DNA of 64,000 nucleotides from Sandaracinaceae bacterium (GCA_020633195.1 JACKEC010000016.1:496001-560000), one strand, 5' to 3'. Numbered from the stretch's first letter, positions 7,928-18,500 are shown. A program made the numbers and translations. The notes: generated from the sequence alone by a model not told the origin.

Positions 7928-9898
7928 ATGGCCATGCTTCGGAGAAGGCCGTGGATCGGTCTCGCGCTCGCGGCGCTCGGCGCGGCGGGGATCGCCTTCG
8001 GTCTCGCGCTCGCGGTCGGCGGCGACGACTACACCGGGTGGGACTCGCCGCCCGATCCACGCGCCGTCGCGCTGGTCCGCGGCGTCACCGCCTCGCGCAT
8101 CGAAGCCTTCGGAACGGGGGACGCCTTCGACGCGTACGTGGAGCGCCTCGGCCGCGCCGCGTCGATCCAGCACCGGGTCGACGAGGCCGCGCGCGCGGCC
8201 CGGGTCGAGCTGCTGAGCTTCGCGGAGCCCGAGGCCGAAGAGGCCGCCGCCGACGCGCCGTCCAGCACCGGGGCCGAGTCCGTCACCAACAACCAGGAGG
8301 CCGGGGTCGACGAGGGCGGCATCGTGAAGGCGCACGGGGACCACCTCGTGATCCTGCGGCACGGTCGCCTCTTCTCGGCTCAGCTCGAGGCCGACGGCTC
8401 GATCACCCCGATCTCGCGCGCCGACGCCTATCCACCCGGCGTCACCGGCGGCTGGTACGACGAGATGCTGATCAGCGGGGACACGATCGTGGTCATCGGC
8501 TACCGCTACGGGTCGTCGGGCACCGAGATCGGGCGCTTCCACATCGACGGCGAGGGGCAGATCGAGCGGGTCGACACGCACTTCCTGACCAGCGACGACT
8601 ACTTCTCGTCTCGCAACTACGCGAGCCGGCTCATCGGGCAGACGCTGATCTTCTACATGCCCTACGCGCTGCTCCGCCCCGAGTACGACGGCGACGAGGC
8701 CTCGATGCAGGTGCAGCTCCCGGGGATCCGCCCCGACGACGGCGCCGCGTGGGACACGATCCTCGACTCCGAGGAGATCCTGCGACCGGTCCAGCCGACG
8801 ATCCATCCGGTGCTTCACACGGTGGTCCGCTGCGATCTGAGCCAGCCCGAGCTCCGCTGCACCGCGCGCGGCGTGCTCGGGCCCGCGGGGCGCTCGTTCT
8901 ACGTCTCGCGCGAGGCTGTCTACGTGTGGGTCGGCTCCGATCGGTGGGGGACCGCGGCGGGCGACGAGCGCGCGGTCGTCTACCGGATGCCGCTCGACGG
9001 GTCCGCTCCGATCGGCGCGGTCCGCGTCGCGGGCACGCCCATCGATCAGCTCGCCTTCCGCGAGGCCGACGGCTGGCTGAACGTGCTCGTGCGCTCCGAC
9101 GGCTCCGGCGACGCGATGTGGGGCGCGGAGGCGGAGGCGAGCGGGTCCGCCCTCGCGCTCTGGCGCCTGCCCGCGGCCGCGTTCACCGACGGGGTGACGG
9201 ACGCGCCGCGCGGCGCGTTCACGCTGCTCCCCGCCGTGGAGGGCTGGAGCCTGCACGTGCGGCACGTCGGCGACCACGTCCTCTACGGCGCGGCCTCGAG
9301 CCGCTGGGAGCGCGACCGCGCGCGGGACCTCGTCGTCCACCCGGTCGCCGGCGGCGAGACGGCGCAGATCCACCTCCCGCACGGCGTCGACAGGATCGAC
9401 GTGCTGGGGGACCGCGCGGTGGCGATCGGAGGAGCGGAAGACGGCTTGCACTTCACGGCCGTGGACCTCGGTTCCGAGCCGCGGGTCGTCGGCGCCTACG
9501 TCCGCGCCGGCGTCGTCGAGAGCGAGAGCCGCAGCCACGGCTTCTTCTATTCGATGGACGGCCCCGAGGGCGGCACGCTCGGCCTCCCGATCATCCAGGA
9601 GGGCCGCAACGGCTGGGAGCCGGGCTCCGGGGCGGTGCTGTATCTGCGAGTCGCCGACGGTGACGCCGTCGACTTCACGCCGCTCGGGACGCTCGACGCG
9701 TCGGCCCACGTGACGGAGGACCACTGCGTCGCGAGCTGCGCCGACTGGTACGGCGACGCCCGCCCGCTCTTCTATCGAGGGCTCGTGTACGCGCTGCTCG
9801 GCTACGAGCTCGTGCATGGCCGGGTCGAGGACGGCGCGATGCGCGAGGTCACCCGCGCGAACCTCTACGAAGACCAGGGACGTCGCGTCGCGGAGTGA
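7928..9898 (+). CDS. Secreted Beta_propel-domain protein
   Basis: A 656-residue exported protein. Residues about 8-30 are a hydrophobic signal/anchor. The hallmark of the Beta_propel family (C-terminal beta-propeller secreted proteins), TNNQEAGVDEGGIVK, is at about residue 119. It is followed by repeated strand blocks such as DHLVILRHGRLFS, DTIVVIGYRYG, VYVWVGSDRW and GFFYSMDGPEGG that form the propeller to the C-terminus. The function of the family is not established; a scaffold or sensor role on the cell surface is inference. ATG 7928 has a weak purine-rich leader; ATG 7934 is an alternative. Confidence 0.82.
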   Translation: MAMLRRRPWIGLALAALGAAGIAFGLALAVGGDDYTGWDSPPDPRAVALVRGVTASRIEAFGTGDAFDAYVERLGRAASIQHRVDEAARAARVELLSFAEPEAEEAAADAPSSTGAESVTNNQEAGVDEGGIVKAHGDHLVILRHGRLFSAQLEADGSITPISRADAYPPGVTGGWYDEMLISGDTIVVIGYRYGSSGTEIGRFHIDGEGQIERVDTHFLTSDDYFSSRNYASRLIGQTLIFYMPYALLRPEYDGDEASMQVQLPGIRPDDGAAWDTILDSEEILRPVQPTIHPVLHTVVRCDLSQPELRCTARGVLGPAGRSFYVSREAVYVWVGSDRWGTAAGDERAVVYRMPLDGSAPIGAVRVAGTPIDQLAFREADGWLNVLVRSDGSGDAMWGAEAEASGSALALWRLPAAAFTDGVTDAPRGAFTLLPAVEGWSLHVRHVGDHVLYGAASSRWERDRARDLVVHPVAGGETAQIHLPHGVDRIDVLGDRAVAIGGAEDGLHFTAVDLGSEPRVVGAYVRAGVVESESRSHGFFYSMDGPEGGTLGLPIIQEGRNGWEPGSGAVLYLRVADGDAVDFTPLGTLDASAHVTEDHCVASCADWYGDARPLFYRGLVYALLGYELVHGRVEDGAMREVTRANLYEDQGRRVAE

Positions 9899-9964
9899 CC
9901 GCGCTTCGCCCCGAAGCGTTCATCAGGGCGTCGCGACCCCGTCGTCTCGCAGTAGGCTCTAGCG

Positions 9965-10873
9965 ATGCGTCAGCGCCTCTCGTTCATCCTCGTCACCCTC
10001 CTCGTCGGCTGCACCGGGGAGGGCGCCACCGCCGCGCGGCAAGCGATCGGCGGAGGCGACGTGCCCTCGACGAACGCCTCGGTGGTGTTCCTCTACGGCA
10101 CCGCGGGCACGACGTGTACGGGCACCGTCGTCGGCGCCCACCACGTGCTCGCGGTGAAGTCCTGCGTCCATTCGGGGACGACCCTGGCCGAGCCGAGCTC
10201 GCTGAGGATCTACGTCGGGCCGGACAGCCGAGCGTTCGAGCGCGAGCTGGGGGTCGCCGACATCATCGCGACGCCGGGGCCGCCGGACATGAGCGGCGCC
10301 GGCAACGAGCTGGTGATGCTCGTGACCGGCGAGCCCGTCGAACTGCCGATCCTCCCGCTGGCCTCGGTCAGCCCCGTGATGGGCGACGAGCTCACCATCG
10401 TCGGCTACGGCGAGGCCGACAGCGGCAGCAGCGGTGAGCGGCGGGAGGCCACGTTGCGGGTCACGGCGGTGATGGGGGGCATCATCACCTCCGAGGGTCC
10501 GGGCGCCCTCTGTGCGGGCGACTCGGGGCCTGCGATCGCCGCGAGCGGAGAGGTCGTGGGCGTCGGGCTCTTCACCTACAGCCCGGACGGGATGTCGGCG
10601 CCGACGTGCCCGGCGGGCAGCGGCTTCGTCGACGTGTCGGCCCACACCGACTGGCTGACGACCGCGCTCGCGGCGATCCCGCCTCCGATGACCGACGCCG
10701 GCGCTCCGATGTCCGACGCGGCGAGCGCCGATCCCGACGCGGGCGTGGCCACCGACGCGGGCGGCGGCACCGTGATGGGCGGCGGCTGCGCGGTGAGCCC
10801 GCGATCCGGTGCGCTGCCCTTCGGGCTGCTCGCGCTCGGCGGTCTCGTCTTCGTCCGCCGTCGTCGCGGCTGA
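9965..10873 (+). CDS. Trypsin-fold protein with broken catalytic triad and MYXO-CTERM-like tail
   Basis: A 302-residue exported S1-family protein. The leader ends in LLVGC and could be a lipobox. The fold is clear: IGGGDVP activation-like start, GTVVGAHHVL, LTIVGYGEAD, and CAGDSGPA with the Ser near residue 185. However, the His position of the usual TAAHC reads AVKSC (His to Ser, near residue 63) and the Asp position reads GNELVML (Asp to Glu, near residue 113). It is therefore probably not an active protease. The C-terminus has an Asp-Ala-rich linker, then GGGCAV, a hydrophobic helix and RRRR, as in MYXO-CTERM tails that are cut and anchored. Compare the intact protease at 57004. Confidence 0.8.
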   Translation: MRQRLSFILVTLLVGCTGEGATAARQAIGGGDVPSTNASVVFLYGTAGTTCTGTVVGAHHVLAVKSCVHSGTTLAEPSSLRIYVGPDSRAFERELGVADIIATPGPPDMSGAGNELVMLVTGEPVELPILPLASVSPVMGDELTIVGYGEADSGSSGERREATLRVTAVMGGIITSEGPGALCAGDSGPAIAASGEVVGVGLFTYSPDGMSAPTCPAGSGFVDVSAHTDWLTTALAAIPPPMTDAGAPMSDAASADPDAGVATDAGGGTVMGGGCAVSPRSGALPFGLLALGGLVFVRRRRG

Positions 10874-10880
10874 GCTTGCG

Positions 10881-12260
10881 TCAGGTGGAGATCTTGCCCG
10901 ACGGGCTCGAGTTGCGCGCGCCCTGGGCGCCCGCCACCCGACCGTAGGCTCGCGAGAACGCGGTGCCGAACAGGTACGTGGTGAAGCGGTCGCCCGAGCC
11001 GAGCTCGAAGTGCTTGGCCGCGTACTTGTAGTAGTGGCCGACCGTCGAGAAGGGCCAGAGCCAGTCGCCGAAGCCCGGTGAGGTCCGCGCCAGCGCGCCG
11101 GCGTGCGCGGCGCCGATCTGGTGCGGCGAGATCTCCCACAGGACCGCTCGAGCGCCCTCGATCGCCCCGTTGAGCATCCCGATCTGATGGAGCGCCACGT
11201 CGGCGAACGCGCGCGCGACCTCGTCGAGCTGCTGCTCGCCCTGGGTCCGCGGATCGAGCAGGTAGGCGAGCAGCTCGCGGGGGTCCTCGATCCGATGCAG
11301 CGAGCTGCCCTCCGAGCTCTGGCTCACGGCCAGGCGGCTCATCACCTCGCGCTGCGCGGCGCGGAGCTGGACGAGCCCCATCGCGAAGGCCTCGAGCAAG
11401 GCGCCCGCGCGCTCCATCGCGTCGGCGGCGCTGCCCCACTGCGCGTTCGAGCCGACGGGGACGAGGCGCTCGAGCCAGGAAGCGACGTTGACTTCGTCGT
11501 TCTCGGGCGGCAGCCCCGCGCGCTCGCGCATCCCGGGGATCTCGAACGCGAGCGGCGCCTGGCGGCGGAGCTCCTCGAGGAGGATCGCGCCGTCCTTGCG
11601 CCCCTGGAGCTCCTTCAGCGACTGGTCCATCGCCTTCTCGAGCTCGCTTCGCGCCGCGTCGTACGCCTTGTGGAGGGGCTCGAGGCGCTCGAGCATCTCA
11701 CGCATCTGCGTGTTGGCGTCCTTGGTGGCCGCGCCGCCCGCCGAGCCCGGATCCACCATCGTGGCGGCGCCGCTGTCCCCGACCGGCGCGGGCGCCGGGG
11801 CGCCCGTCGCCTTGACCGCCGCGGGCGCGGCCATCGGGCCCGACGCGCGCGCCGAGAGCAGGATCGTCGCCGCCTTGCCGTCCGTCGCCGCGCCCCCCGC
11901 GCCGCCGAGGCGGAACGACGACGCGCGCCGCGACACGACCTGATCGTCGCGCAGCTCGGTGCGCACGAGCGTGAGCTTGATCGGCCCGATCTCGAGCTCG
12001 GCGTTCTCGCCGAGCACCACCTCTTCCTTGCTCTCGAGCTGCTTGCCCTCGTACTGCGTCCCGTTCTTCGAGCCGACGTCCAGGTAGCGGGTCTCGTCCT
12101 CTTCGAAGCGGACGATCCCGTGCCACTGCGAGACGAAGCCCTCGTCGATGGTCAGGTCGTTGAGGTGGTTGCGGCCGATCCGGACGGGCGATCGGCGGAA
12201 GCCAGCCTCTCGTTCGATCCCCGTCTCGAGGTGCACCAGCCGGATCAGCAGAGGCAGCAT
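10881..12260 (-). CDS. T6SS-type FHA domain protein (TagH-like C-terminus)
   Basis: A 459-residue cytoplasmic signalling protein. An FHA phosphothreonine-binding domain covers about residues 18-100 (RIGRNHLNDL, GSKNGTQYEG). A Pro/Ala linker and a coiled-coil-like helix (about 185-225) follow. The C-terminal part (about 265-410) resembles the helical domain found after FHA in type VI secretion proteins of the TagH/ImpI kind (AFADVALHQIGMLNGAIEGA). No other type VI gene is in the window, so a link to secretion is inference. The Ser/Thr kinase at 37279 could supply its phosphopeptide, but nothing shows this. Confidence 0.75.
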   Translation of the reverse strand: MLPLLIRLVHLETGIEREAGFRRSPVRIGRNHLNDLTIDEGFVSQWHGIVRFEEDETRYLDVGSKNGTQYEGKQLESKEEVVLGENAELEIGPIKLTLVRTELRDDQVVSRRASSFRLGGAGGAATDGKAATILLSARASGPMAAPAAVKATGAPAPAPVGDSGAATMVDPGSAGGAATKDANTQMREMLERLEPLHKAYDAARSELEKAMDQSLKELQGRKDGAILLEELRRQAPLAFEIPGMRERAGLPPENDEVNVASWLERLVPVGSNAQWGSAADAMERAGALLEAFAMGLVQLRAAQREVMSRLAVSQSSEGSSLHRIEDPRELLAYLLDPRTQGEQQLDEVARAFADVALHQIGMLNGAIEGARAVLWEISPHQIGAAHAGALARTSPGFGDWLWPFSTVGHYYKYAAKHFELGSGDRFTTYLFGTAFSRAYGRVAGAQGARNSSPSGKIST

Positions 12261-12300
12261 GGCGCGATGCTACCACCGCGCCTCGCGCCGGAGTCGACCG

Positions 12301-12966
12301 TCAGGCGGGCTCGGCGTCGGGGTCGAGCAGCGACACGAGGCGCTTGGCGTTGGCCTCCATGTCGATGTTCCTGAAGACGCAGACGGTGGTCTTGGCCGTC
12401 GAGCGCTTGCAGATCGCCGCCAGCTCGTCGATCGAGTCCTCGTCGTAGCGCGAGCGATGCCCCGCGGGACCGGGGAGGGTGAGGTAGGCCATCGACCCGC
12501 TCGGGGCCTCCGCGAGCTCGAGCGCGTGCCGCGCCGGGACGGCCCCCGTGGCCTCGCAGATCTTGTCGACCTGGGCCTTGGTCCAGTGCGGAGCGTCGAG
12601 CACGGCCTGCGGCGCGGCCTTGGGCAGGCCCCCCAGGACGGCCTTCGCGCGCGTCACCACGGTGCGCTTGTAGGCGACCTCTTCGGGCACGCGAAACACG
12701 AGCGCCAGCGCGCTCAGCTTGCGGCTGAAGGACAGGATGTTCTTGAGGGCCAGGTCGGTCTCGCCCCCCTCCGCGAAGCCCGACGCGCCGATCTCGGCGG
12801 GCGCGAGGACGGTGAAGACGAAGCCGTCGGGCGCCTCTCGCTGCCAGCGACGGATGGTCCCCGTGCCCGGGATCCCGAGCTCGGTATCCGAGATCTCCAC
12901 GGCCATGAACTCGTTCAGGTACCGGCTCACCGCGATGGGAAAGCCGGAACAGGCCACCACGAACAT
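12301..12966 (-). CDS. DUF72 (YecE-like) family protein
   Basis: A 221-residue protein of the DUF72 TIM-barrel-like family. Family marks are VSRYLNEFMAVEISDTE near the N-terminus, TIRRWQREAPDGFVFTV, and a C-terminal TTVCVFRNIDMEANA, the usual late strand with Asn. The biochemical function of the family is unknown. It ends 40 bp before the FHA gene's start, on the same strand. A longer form from ATG 12978 adds MVPR and is possible; no Shine-Dalgarno sequence decides between them. Confidence 0.75.
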   Translation of the reverse strand: MFVVACSGFPIAVSRYLNEFMAVEISDTELGIPGTGTIRRWQREAPDGFVFTVLAPAEIGASGFAEGGETDLALKNILSFSRKLSALALVFRVPEEVAYKRTVVTRAKAVLGGLPKAAPQAVLDAPHWTKAQVDKICEATGAVPARHALELAEAPSGSMAYLTLPGPAGHRSRYDEDSIDELAAICKRSTAKTTVCVFRNIDMEANAKRLVSLLDPDAEPA

Positions 12967-12996
12967 GCGGGGGACCATACAGCCGGGGAAAAACGA

Positions 12997-13015
12997 AGAC
13001 TATCCCCAATAGTCT
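12997..13015. promoter_or_regulatory. Inverted repeat between divergent DUF72 and OmpA genes
   Basis: Perfect 7-bp arms agactat (12997-13003) and atagtct (13009-13015) around ccccaa-type spacer bases lie in the short AT-richer gap between divergent starts at 12966 and 13038. Position suggests an operator or promoter element; no known regulator site matches. Confidence 0.35.
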
Positions 13016-13037
13016 CGGGTCCGTTACGATCCCCCGC

Positions 13038-14786
13038 GTGCTTGGCATGGGCTTGTGGGCGGGCGAGGGGGCGCCGCGACGACTCGGCCACGTGCTCGTG
13101 GCCGCGCTCGGGCTGTGGCTCGTCTGCGGCAGCGCCCACGCGCAGGAGCGCCGCTTCGACTTCCAGCTCTTCCTACCTCCCGCGGCGGGCGGCACCACGT
13201 TCACGATCGCGCGCCCGACGGTGCCGCGGCACCTCAACGCCGTGTTCGGGATCGGCGGCAGCTACGCCAACCAGCCGTTCACCCGCTTCGAGTCGCGGGA
13301 CGCCTCGGGGGCCGTGGTCCTGCAAGAGCAGGCGGTCGTGCGGCACCTCGTGCAGCTCGAGGCGTACGCCGCGCTCGGCCTCTTCGAGTTCATCGAGCTC
13401 GGGCTCGTCGTGCCCGTCGGGATCGTCGACGCGGCCGACGGCGCCGCCGACGATCCGAGCGCGGTCACCTACGCCAGCTACTCCACCAACGCGGGCCTCG
13501 CGGATCTGCGGCTCAGCGCGAAGATCCCGATCCTCCGCGGCGACTTCGCGCTCGCGGCGCGCTTCGTCGCGCAGCTCCCGACGGGCGCCTACGAGAACTA
13601 CCTCGGGATGGAGTACTGGATCATCACGCCGAGCCTGACGATGGCGTGGGATCCGGGGCCGCTCACCATCGCCTCGGAGCTCGGCTACCGCCTGCGGCAG
13701 CGCCGCTTCATCGCCGGCTTCGAGCAGGACGACGAGCTCCAGCTCTCGGTCGGCGTCAACGTCCCGATCATCGAAGAGGTCGAGGTCATCGGCGAGACGC
13801 AGCTGCGCGTCGGCGTCGCCGGGCACCAGGACGTGCAGGCCTACGATGTGCCGTGGGAGGTCGACGCGGGGCTCCGCTTCTGGCCCGTCCGCGGGCTCTC
13901 GGTCGAGGTCGGCGGCGGCACGTCGATCCTCGCGGGCGCGGGGGCCCCGCTGTTCCGCGCGTTCACGAGCCTCCGCTTCGCCACCGAGCAGGGCGACGCC
14001 TGCGCGGCGGGGCCCGAGGACTTCGACGGGTTCGACGACGGCGACTTCTGCGCCGACCCCGACAACGACGCCGACGGAGTCCTCGACGAGGTCGACGAGT
14101 GCCCCAACGACCCGGAGGACGTGGACGGCTTCGCCGACGACGACGGCTGCCCGGACACGGACAACGACGCCGACGGCGTGGTGGACGCCGACGACGCGTG
14201 CCCCACGCAGTCCGAGGACCGCGACGGCTACGACGACGCCGACGGCTGCCCCGAGCCGGACAACGACGGCGACGGGATCGCCGACGGCGTCGACGACTGC
14301 CCGATGGAGCCGGAGGACCTCGACCACTTCCAGGACGACGACGGCTGCCCCGAGCCCGGCCCCGACGGGCCCTCCGTCACGGTGACCGACACGCGCATCC
14401 TGATCTCGGAGCGCATCTACTTCGACTACGACCGCGACACGATCCGCTCGGTGTCGATGCCGATGCTCGACCAGGTCGCGCAGACCATCCAGGACCTGCC
14501 CGGCGCGCTGCGCATCCGTGTCGACGGCTACACCGACAACCAGGGCGTGCCCGCCTACAACCTGGACCTCTCCTACCGTCGCGCGCGCGCGGTGGTCGAG
14601 TACCTCGTCGGCCGGGGCGTGCCGCGGGCGCGGGTCGAGTACCGCGGCTACGGGATGGAGAACCCCGTGGCGCCCAACGACAGCCCCGAGGGGCAGGCGC
14701 TCAACCGGCGCGTCGAGTTCACCATCCTTCAGGAGGGCGAGGAAGCCGGCTCCGGGGGTGGACGGCGCCGCCGCCGCGAGCCGTGA
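13038..14786 (+). CDS. Outer-membrane OmpA-family protein with calcium-binding TSP3 repeats
   Basis: A 582-residue envelope protein. The signal peptide ends at about AHAQ (near residue 35). An N-terminal region (to about 320) is rich in beta strands like an outer-membrane barrel. Residues about 325-450 hold Asp-rich thrombospondin type 3-like repeats (DNDADGVLDEVDECP, DNDADGVVDADDACP, DNDGDGIADGVDDCP) that bind calcium. The C-terminal OmpA/MotB domain starts near residue 455 (IYFDYDRDTI) and carries the peptidoglycan-binding region through LNRRVEF. It would tie the outer membrane to the cell wall. GTG 13038 is used; ATG 13047 is an alternative. A lipoprotein gene follows 14 bp after the stop. 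Confidence 0.88.
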   Translation: MLGMGLWAGEGAPRRLGHVLVAALGLWLVCGSAHAQERRFDFQLFLPPAAGGTTFTIARPTVPRHLNAVFGIGGSYANQPFTRFESRDASGAVVLQEQAVVRHLVQLEAYAALGLFEFIELGLVVPVGIVDAADGAADDPSAVTYASYSTNAGLADLRLSAKIPILRGDFALAARFVAQLPTGAYENYLGMEYWIITPSLTMAWDPGPLTIASELGYRLRQRRFIAGFEQDDELQLSVGVNVPIIEEVEVIGETQLRVGVAGHQDVQAYDVPWEVDAGLRFWPVRGLSVEVGGGTSILAGAGAPLFRAFTSLRFATEQGDACAAGPEDFDGFDDGDFCADPDNDADGVLDEVDECPNDPEDVDGFADDDGCPDTDNDADGVVDADDACPTQSEDRDGYDDADGCPEPDNDGDGIADGVDDCPMEPEDLDHFQDDDGCPEPGPDGPSVTVTDTRILISERIYFDYDRDTIRSVSMPMLDQVAQTIQDLPGALRIRVDGYTDNQGVPAYNLDLSYRRARAVVEYLVGRGVPRARVEYRGYGMENPVAPNDSPEGQALNRRVEFTILQEGEEAGSGGGRRRRREP

Positions 14787-14800
14787 TACACCTCCGGCGC

Positions 14801-15472
14801 ATGCGCACGGCACGGCTCTCGTTCTCGCTCGTGCTCCTCCTCCTCGTGCTCGAGGGGTGCCCCGCGTTCGACAGCGGCTCGACCCCCGAGTCGAGCGTGG
14901 CCGCGCTCTCGAGCGCGCTCCGGGATGGTCGCAGCGAGGACGCGTACGCGCTGATGAGCGAGTCCTACCGGCAGCGCGTCAGCCTCGAGGAGTTCCGCCG
15001 CTACTTCCGGGACTACGACGCCGAGGTGCAGCAGACCGCCCGCGCGCTCTCGCAGCGCACCGGCCGCGCCGAGCAGGAGGCGGTGGTGGCGTACGGCGAA
15101 GGCGAGAGCCTCCGCCTCGTCCGCGAGAACGGCGACTGGCGGATCGCGTCGGACGTCGTGAACTTCTACGACCAGTCGACGCCGCGCGCGACGCTCCGGT
15201 CGTTCGTGCGAGCGATGGAGCGACGCCGATACGACGTGGTGCTGGCGCTGATCCCCGAGGCCGGCCGCGAGGGCGAGACGGAGGAGCACCTCCGCGAGAC
15301 CTGGGAGGGCGAGGGGCGCGAGGAGGTCGAGCGCCTGCTCTCGAACCTGCGCGCGGCGCTCGACGATCCGATCGAAGAGGTCGGCGACCGCGCGACGATG
15401 AGCTACGGCGACCGCTTCACGGCGCAGTTCGTCCGCGAGGACGGCACCTGGCGCATGGAGCGGGCGGAGTGA
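14801..15472 (+). CDS. Lipoprotein with two DUF4878-like repeats
   Basis: A 223-residue lipoprotein; the leader ends LLLVLEGC and gives the lipidated Cys. The mature part has two similar halves, each beginning with a helical stretch (PESSVAALSSALRDGRSEDA and PRATLRSFVRAMERRRYDV) and ending in strands with GDWR or GTWR near the end. This is the pattern of NTF2-like DUF4878 domains. It may act as an envelope binding or assembly factor; the ligand is unknown. It is probably cotranscribed with the OmpA gene just upstream. Confidence 0.75.
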   Translation: MRTARLSFSLVLLLLVLEGCPAFDSGSTPESSVAALSSALRDGRSEDAYALMSESYRQRVSLEEFRRYFRDYDAEVQQTARALSQRTGRAEQEAVVAYGEGESLRLVRENGDWRIASDVVNFYDQSTPRATLRSFVRAMERRRYDVVLALIPEAGREGETEEHLRETWEGEGREEVERLLSNLRAALDDPIEEVGDRATMSYGDRFTAQFVREDGTWRMERAE

Positions 15473-15560
15473 CCTGTTTCTTTCCGGGCGCGCTCGAAAA
15501 GGCCGGAACGCGTCCGGACACGGGTACAGGGATCGCCAACTCTGGTACCATCCTCGCCTC

Positions 15561-18500
15561 GTGAGCACGGGCGGCGTCGGTTCAGCGAACCTGGATACCC
15601 GTCTCCTCCGGTTCCGGAGTCGAGGTGGGGACGAGAACGCGGTCGCTCTCGTCGAGGACCTGCTGTCCGCGGGCCGGACCACCGACGCGCAGGAGGTCGT
15701 GGGCAAGGCGCTCAAGGAGCGCCCCGACGAGGGCGAGCTCCTGCTCCTCGATGGTCGCACGCGCTTCGCCGCGGGCGACCTCCTCGGCGCGCAGGCGGCG
15801 CTGCTCAAGTCCGCCCGCGTCCTCCCCTCGAACAAGGGCCCCTTCCGCTGGCTCGGCGAGGTGCTCCTCAAGCGGGGCGATCCCGGTCGGGCCGCGAAGG
15901 TCCTCGAGCGAGCGCGCACGATCGACCCCTCGGACCGCGCCGTCCAGCTCCTCCTCGATCGCGCCAAGCGGCTCGAGCGCGTGGCCGACGGCGCGGCAGA
16001 CGACGACGTCGGCGCCGCCGAGACGCAGGCGCAGGCCAGCTACGAGCCCGAGCCGATCTCCGCGCCCGAGGAGCGCACGGTCATCCGCACCGACCTGACC
16101 GACCACCTCCGGCAGCTCAGCCGCGAGGAGGAGCTGCAGGCCTCTTCCTCCGACGAGATGGAGGTCGACTCCTCGGAGACCTCGCTCACCGCGCCGATCG
16201 ACTTCGGGGCCTCGCCGAAGTCCGACGCCTTCTACAACTCGTTCGAGGACGAGCCCACCAACCTCATGGACGGCCGGAGCCTGCGCGAGGCGGCCGGCAT
16301 CCCGCAGGCGCCGCTGCCGTCGGCGCCCGCCGCGCAGCCGCGCAAGCCGCGCATCCAGCGCACCCTCGGCTTCGGCGCCGCGGCGAAGGACATCCCGCCG
16401 CCCAAGCGGCCCGCGGAGCCGGTCCCCGCACCCCTCGCGTTCGAGGAGGGCACGACCAGCGTCGAGGGCCGCCCCCGAGCGCCCGTGCGGCCGTCGCCCA
16501 CGGCCACCTCGCCGGGCGCCGCGGTGGCGCCCGAGCCGCCGCCGCCGCGGCGCCAGCTGCCGTCGCAGCGCAAGCCCGAGCCCCCGGTCGAGCCGGCGGC
16601 GCCGCTGGGTCAGCCCTCGCCGTGGGACGGGCTCTCGGAGGAGGTCCCGATCGATGAGCCGCTCGAGCTCCTCGATCCCGAGCCCTCGTTCCCCCCCGCG
16701 CCTCGCGTCCCCGCGGAGGCGGTCGCGGCGCCGTTCGCGCCGGCGGCGGCGGCCCCCTTCGCGCCGGCCGCGGCGCCCTTCGCGCCCGCGGCGTTGCCGC
16801 CGGCCCCGAAGCCCGACGCGTACCCGCTCGCGCCGGAGCCCGAGCGCCCCGCCCACGATCCCTTCGCGGCGGCCGACGCCGGACACTACGACGAGCCCGT
16901 CGACGAGCCCCCGGCGCCCGCGCCGGATCTCGTGGTCGCGCGCTCCGGCGGCGAGGACGTCGACGACATCCTCCACATGCTCGAGGAGCAGGGGCTCTTC
17001 GAGCCTCCGTCGGGCGAGGGCGCCACGTGGGCCGCCCGGAAAGAGGTCAAGCAGACGCAGGCCTCCGGGACGCGGATCGGCCTGTGGCTCGGGGTGGTGT
17101 GGGTCCTCGGGATCGGCCTCGTGGTCGGCGGCTACTTCGGCTGGCAGTGGCTCATCGAGAAGCGCCACGCCGAGTCGCACGAGCTCGTCGCGAGCGCCAC
17201 GCGGGAGGCCTACGGGGGCACCCACGCGGACCTCGTCGACGCCGAGCGGCACCTCCGCGAGGCGCGTGACCTCGACCCGCACGACGTCTCGGGGCCGACC
17301 CTGTTGCTGTTCGTCCACTCGCAGCGCGCGCTCGAGGACGGCGCCTTCTCGGCTGGCTATCTGCGCCCCGCGATCGAGCGCGCGGAGGGCCTCGAGGGCG
17401 AGGACCTCGGCGCGTACCTCGACGCGGCGCGCGCCGTCCTGCAGGCGGCCGAGGGCGGCCACGAGCAGGCGCGGGCTCGCATCACGGCGGCGCTCGAGGC
17501 CCGCCCGCGCGACCCCGCGATCCTCTACCTCGCCGGTCGCCTCGAGCAGCGCCTCGGGAGCGAGGACGCGCTCACGCACCTCGAGGCCGCGACGGAGGGC
17601 GAGTCCACGCTCAACGCGCCGCGCATCGCGCTCGCCGAGGCCCGCTACGACGAGGGCCAGGCCGAGGAGGCGCTCGAGCTGCTCGACCAGGTCCTCGCCA
17701 ACGACTCCGAGCACCTGCGCGCCCGCCTTTGGCGCGCGTTCATGACCTCGGACGCCGGTGAGCCGGACGAGCTGCTCGGGGCGGCAGAGCAGATCGCGGA
17801 GAACCTCGAGGACCACGGCGCCCCGACCGATCACGTGGTCTACCAGCTCACGCGCGCGCGGCTGCTGCGCCGCAAGGGGGAGGCCGAGGCGGCGGGCGAG
17901 GCCGTGGACCTGGCCCTGCGCGCGGGCGCCAGCGAGCCGCGCCTGCTCGCGGTGGTCGCGATCGAGGCGCGCCGCGCGGGCCGCATGCTCCAGGCCGAGC
18001 ACGCCTCGCGCACCGCGGTGGAGGGCGCTCCGTCCAACGAGGACTTCCGGAAGCTGCTCGCCGAGATCCAGCTCGCTCGGCGCGACGGCCGCGGCGCGCT
18101 CGCCACGCTCGGGGAGCTGTCCGGGGACGACCCCGACGTGATCGAGATGCGCGGCGAGGCGGCGCTCCTGCTCGGCACCGACGAGGCGCTGACGGCGGCG
18201 GCGCAGGCCCTCGAGGCGTATGTCGAGGGCAACGAGGACGCCTCCGTCGAGGTCCGCGCGCTCCGCATCCGCATCCGCGTGCGGCAGGGCGCCGCCGAGG
18301 AGATGATGCCGGTCGCCCGCCAGCTCTCGAACGACGCGCCGGGTGACCCCGCCGCGGCGCTCGCGCTCGGCGAGACGGCGCTCCGGACCTACGACGCCTC
18401 GACCGCGGTCGAGGCCCTCGAGACCGTCGCGTCCGCGTCCCCCGACGACGCCGAGGGGCACTACCTGCTCGGCCGCGCGCGCCGCATGGCGGCCGACGGG

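Noticed and set aside
10881..12260. Start of a type VI secretion cluster
   Set aside because: No TssB/C, Hcp, VgrG, ClpV or membrane-complex genes are next to the FHA gene.
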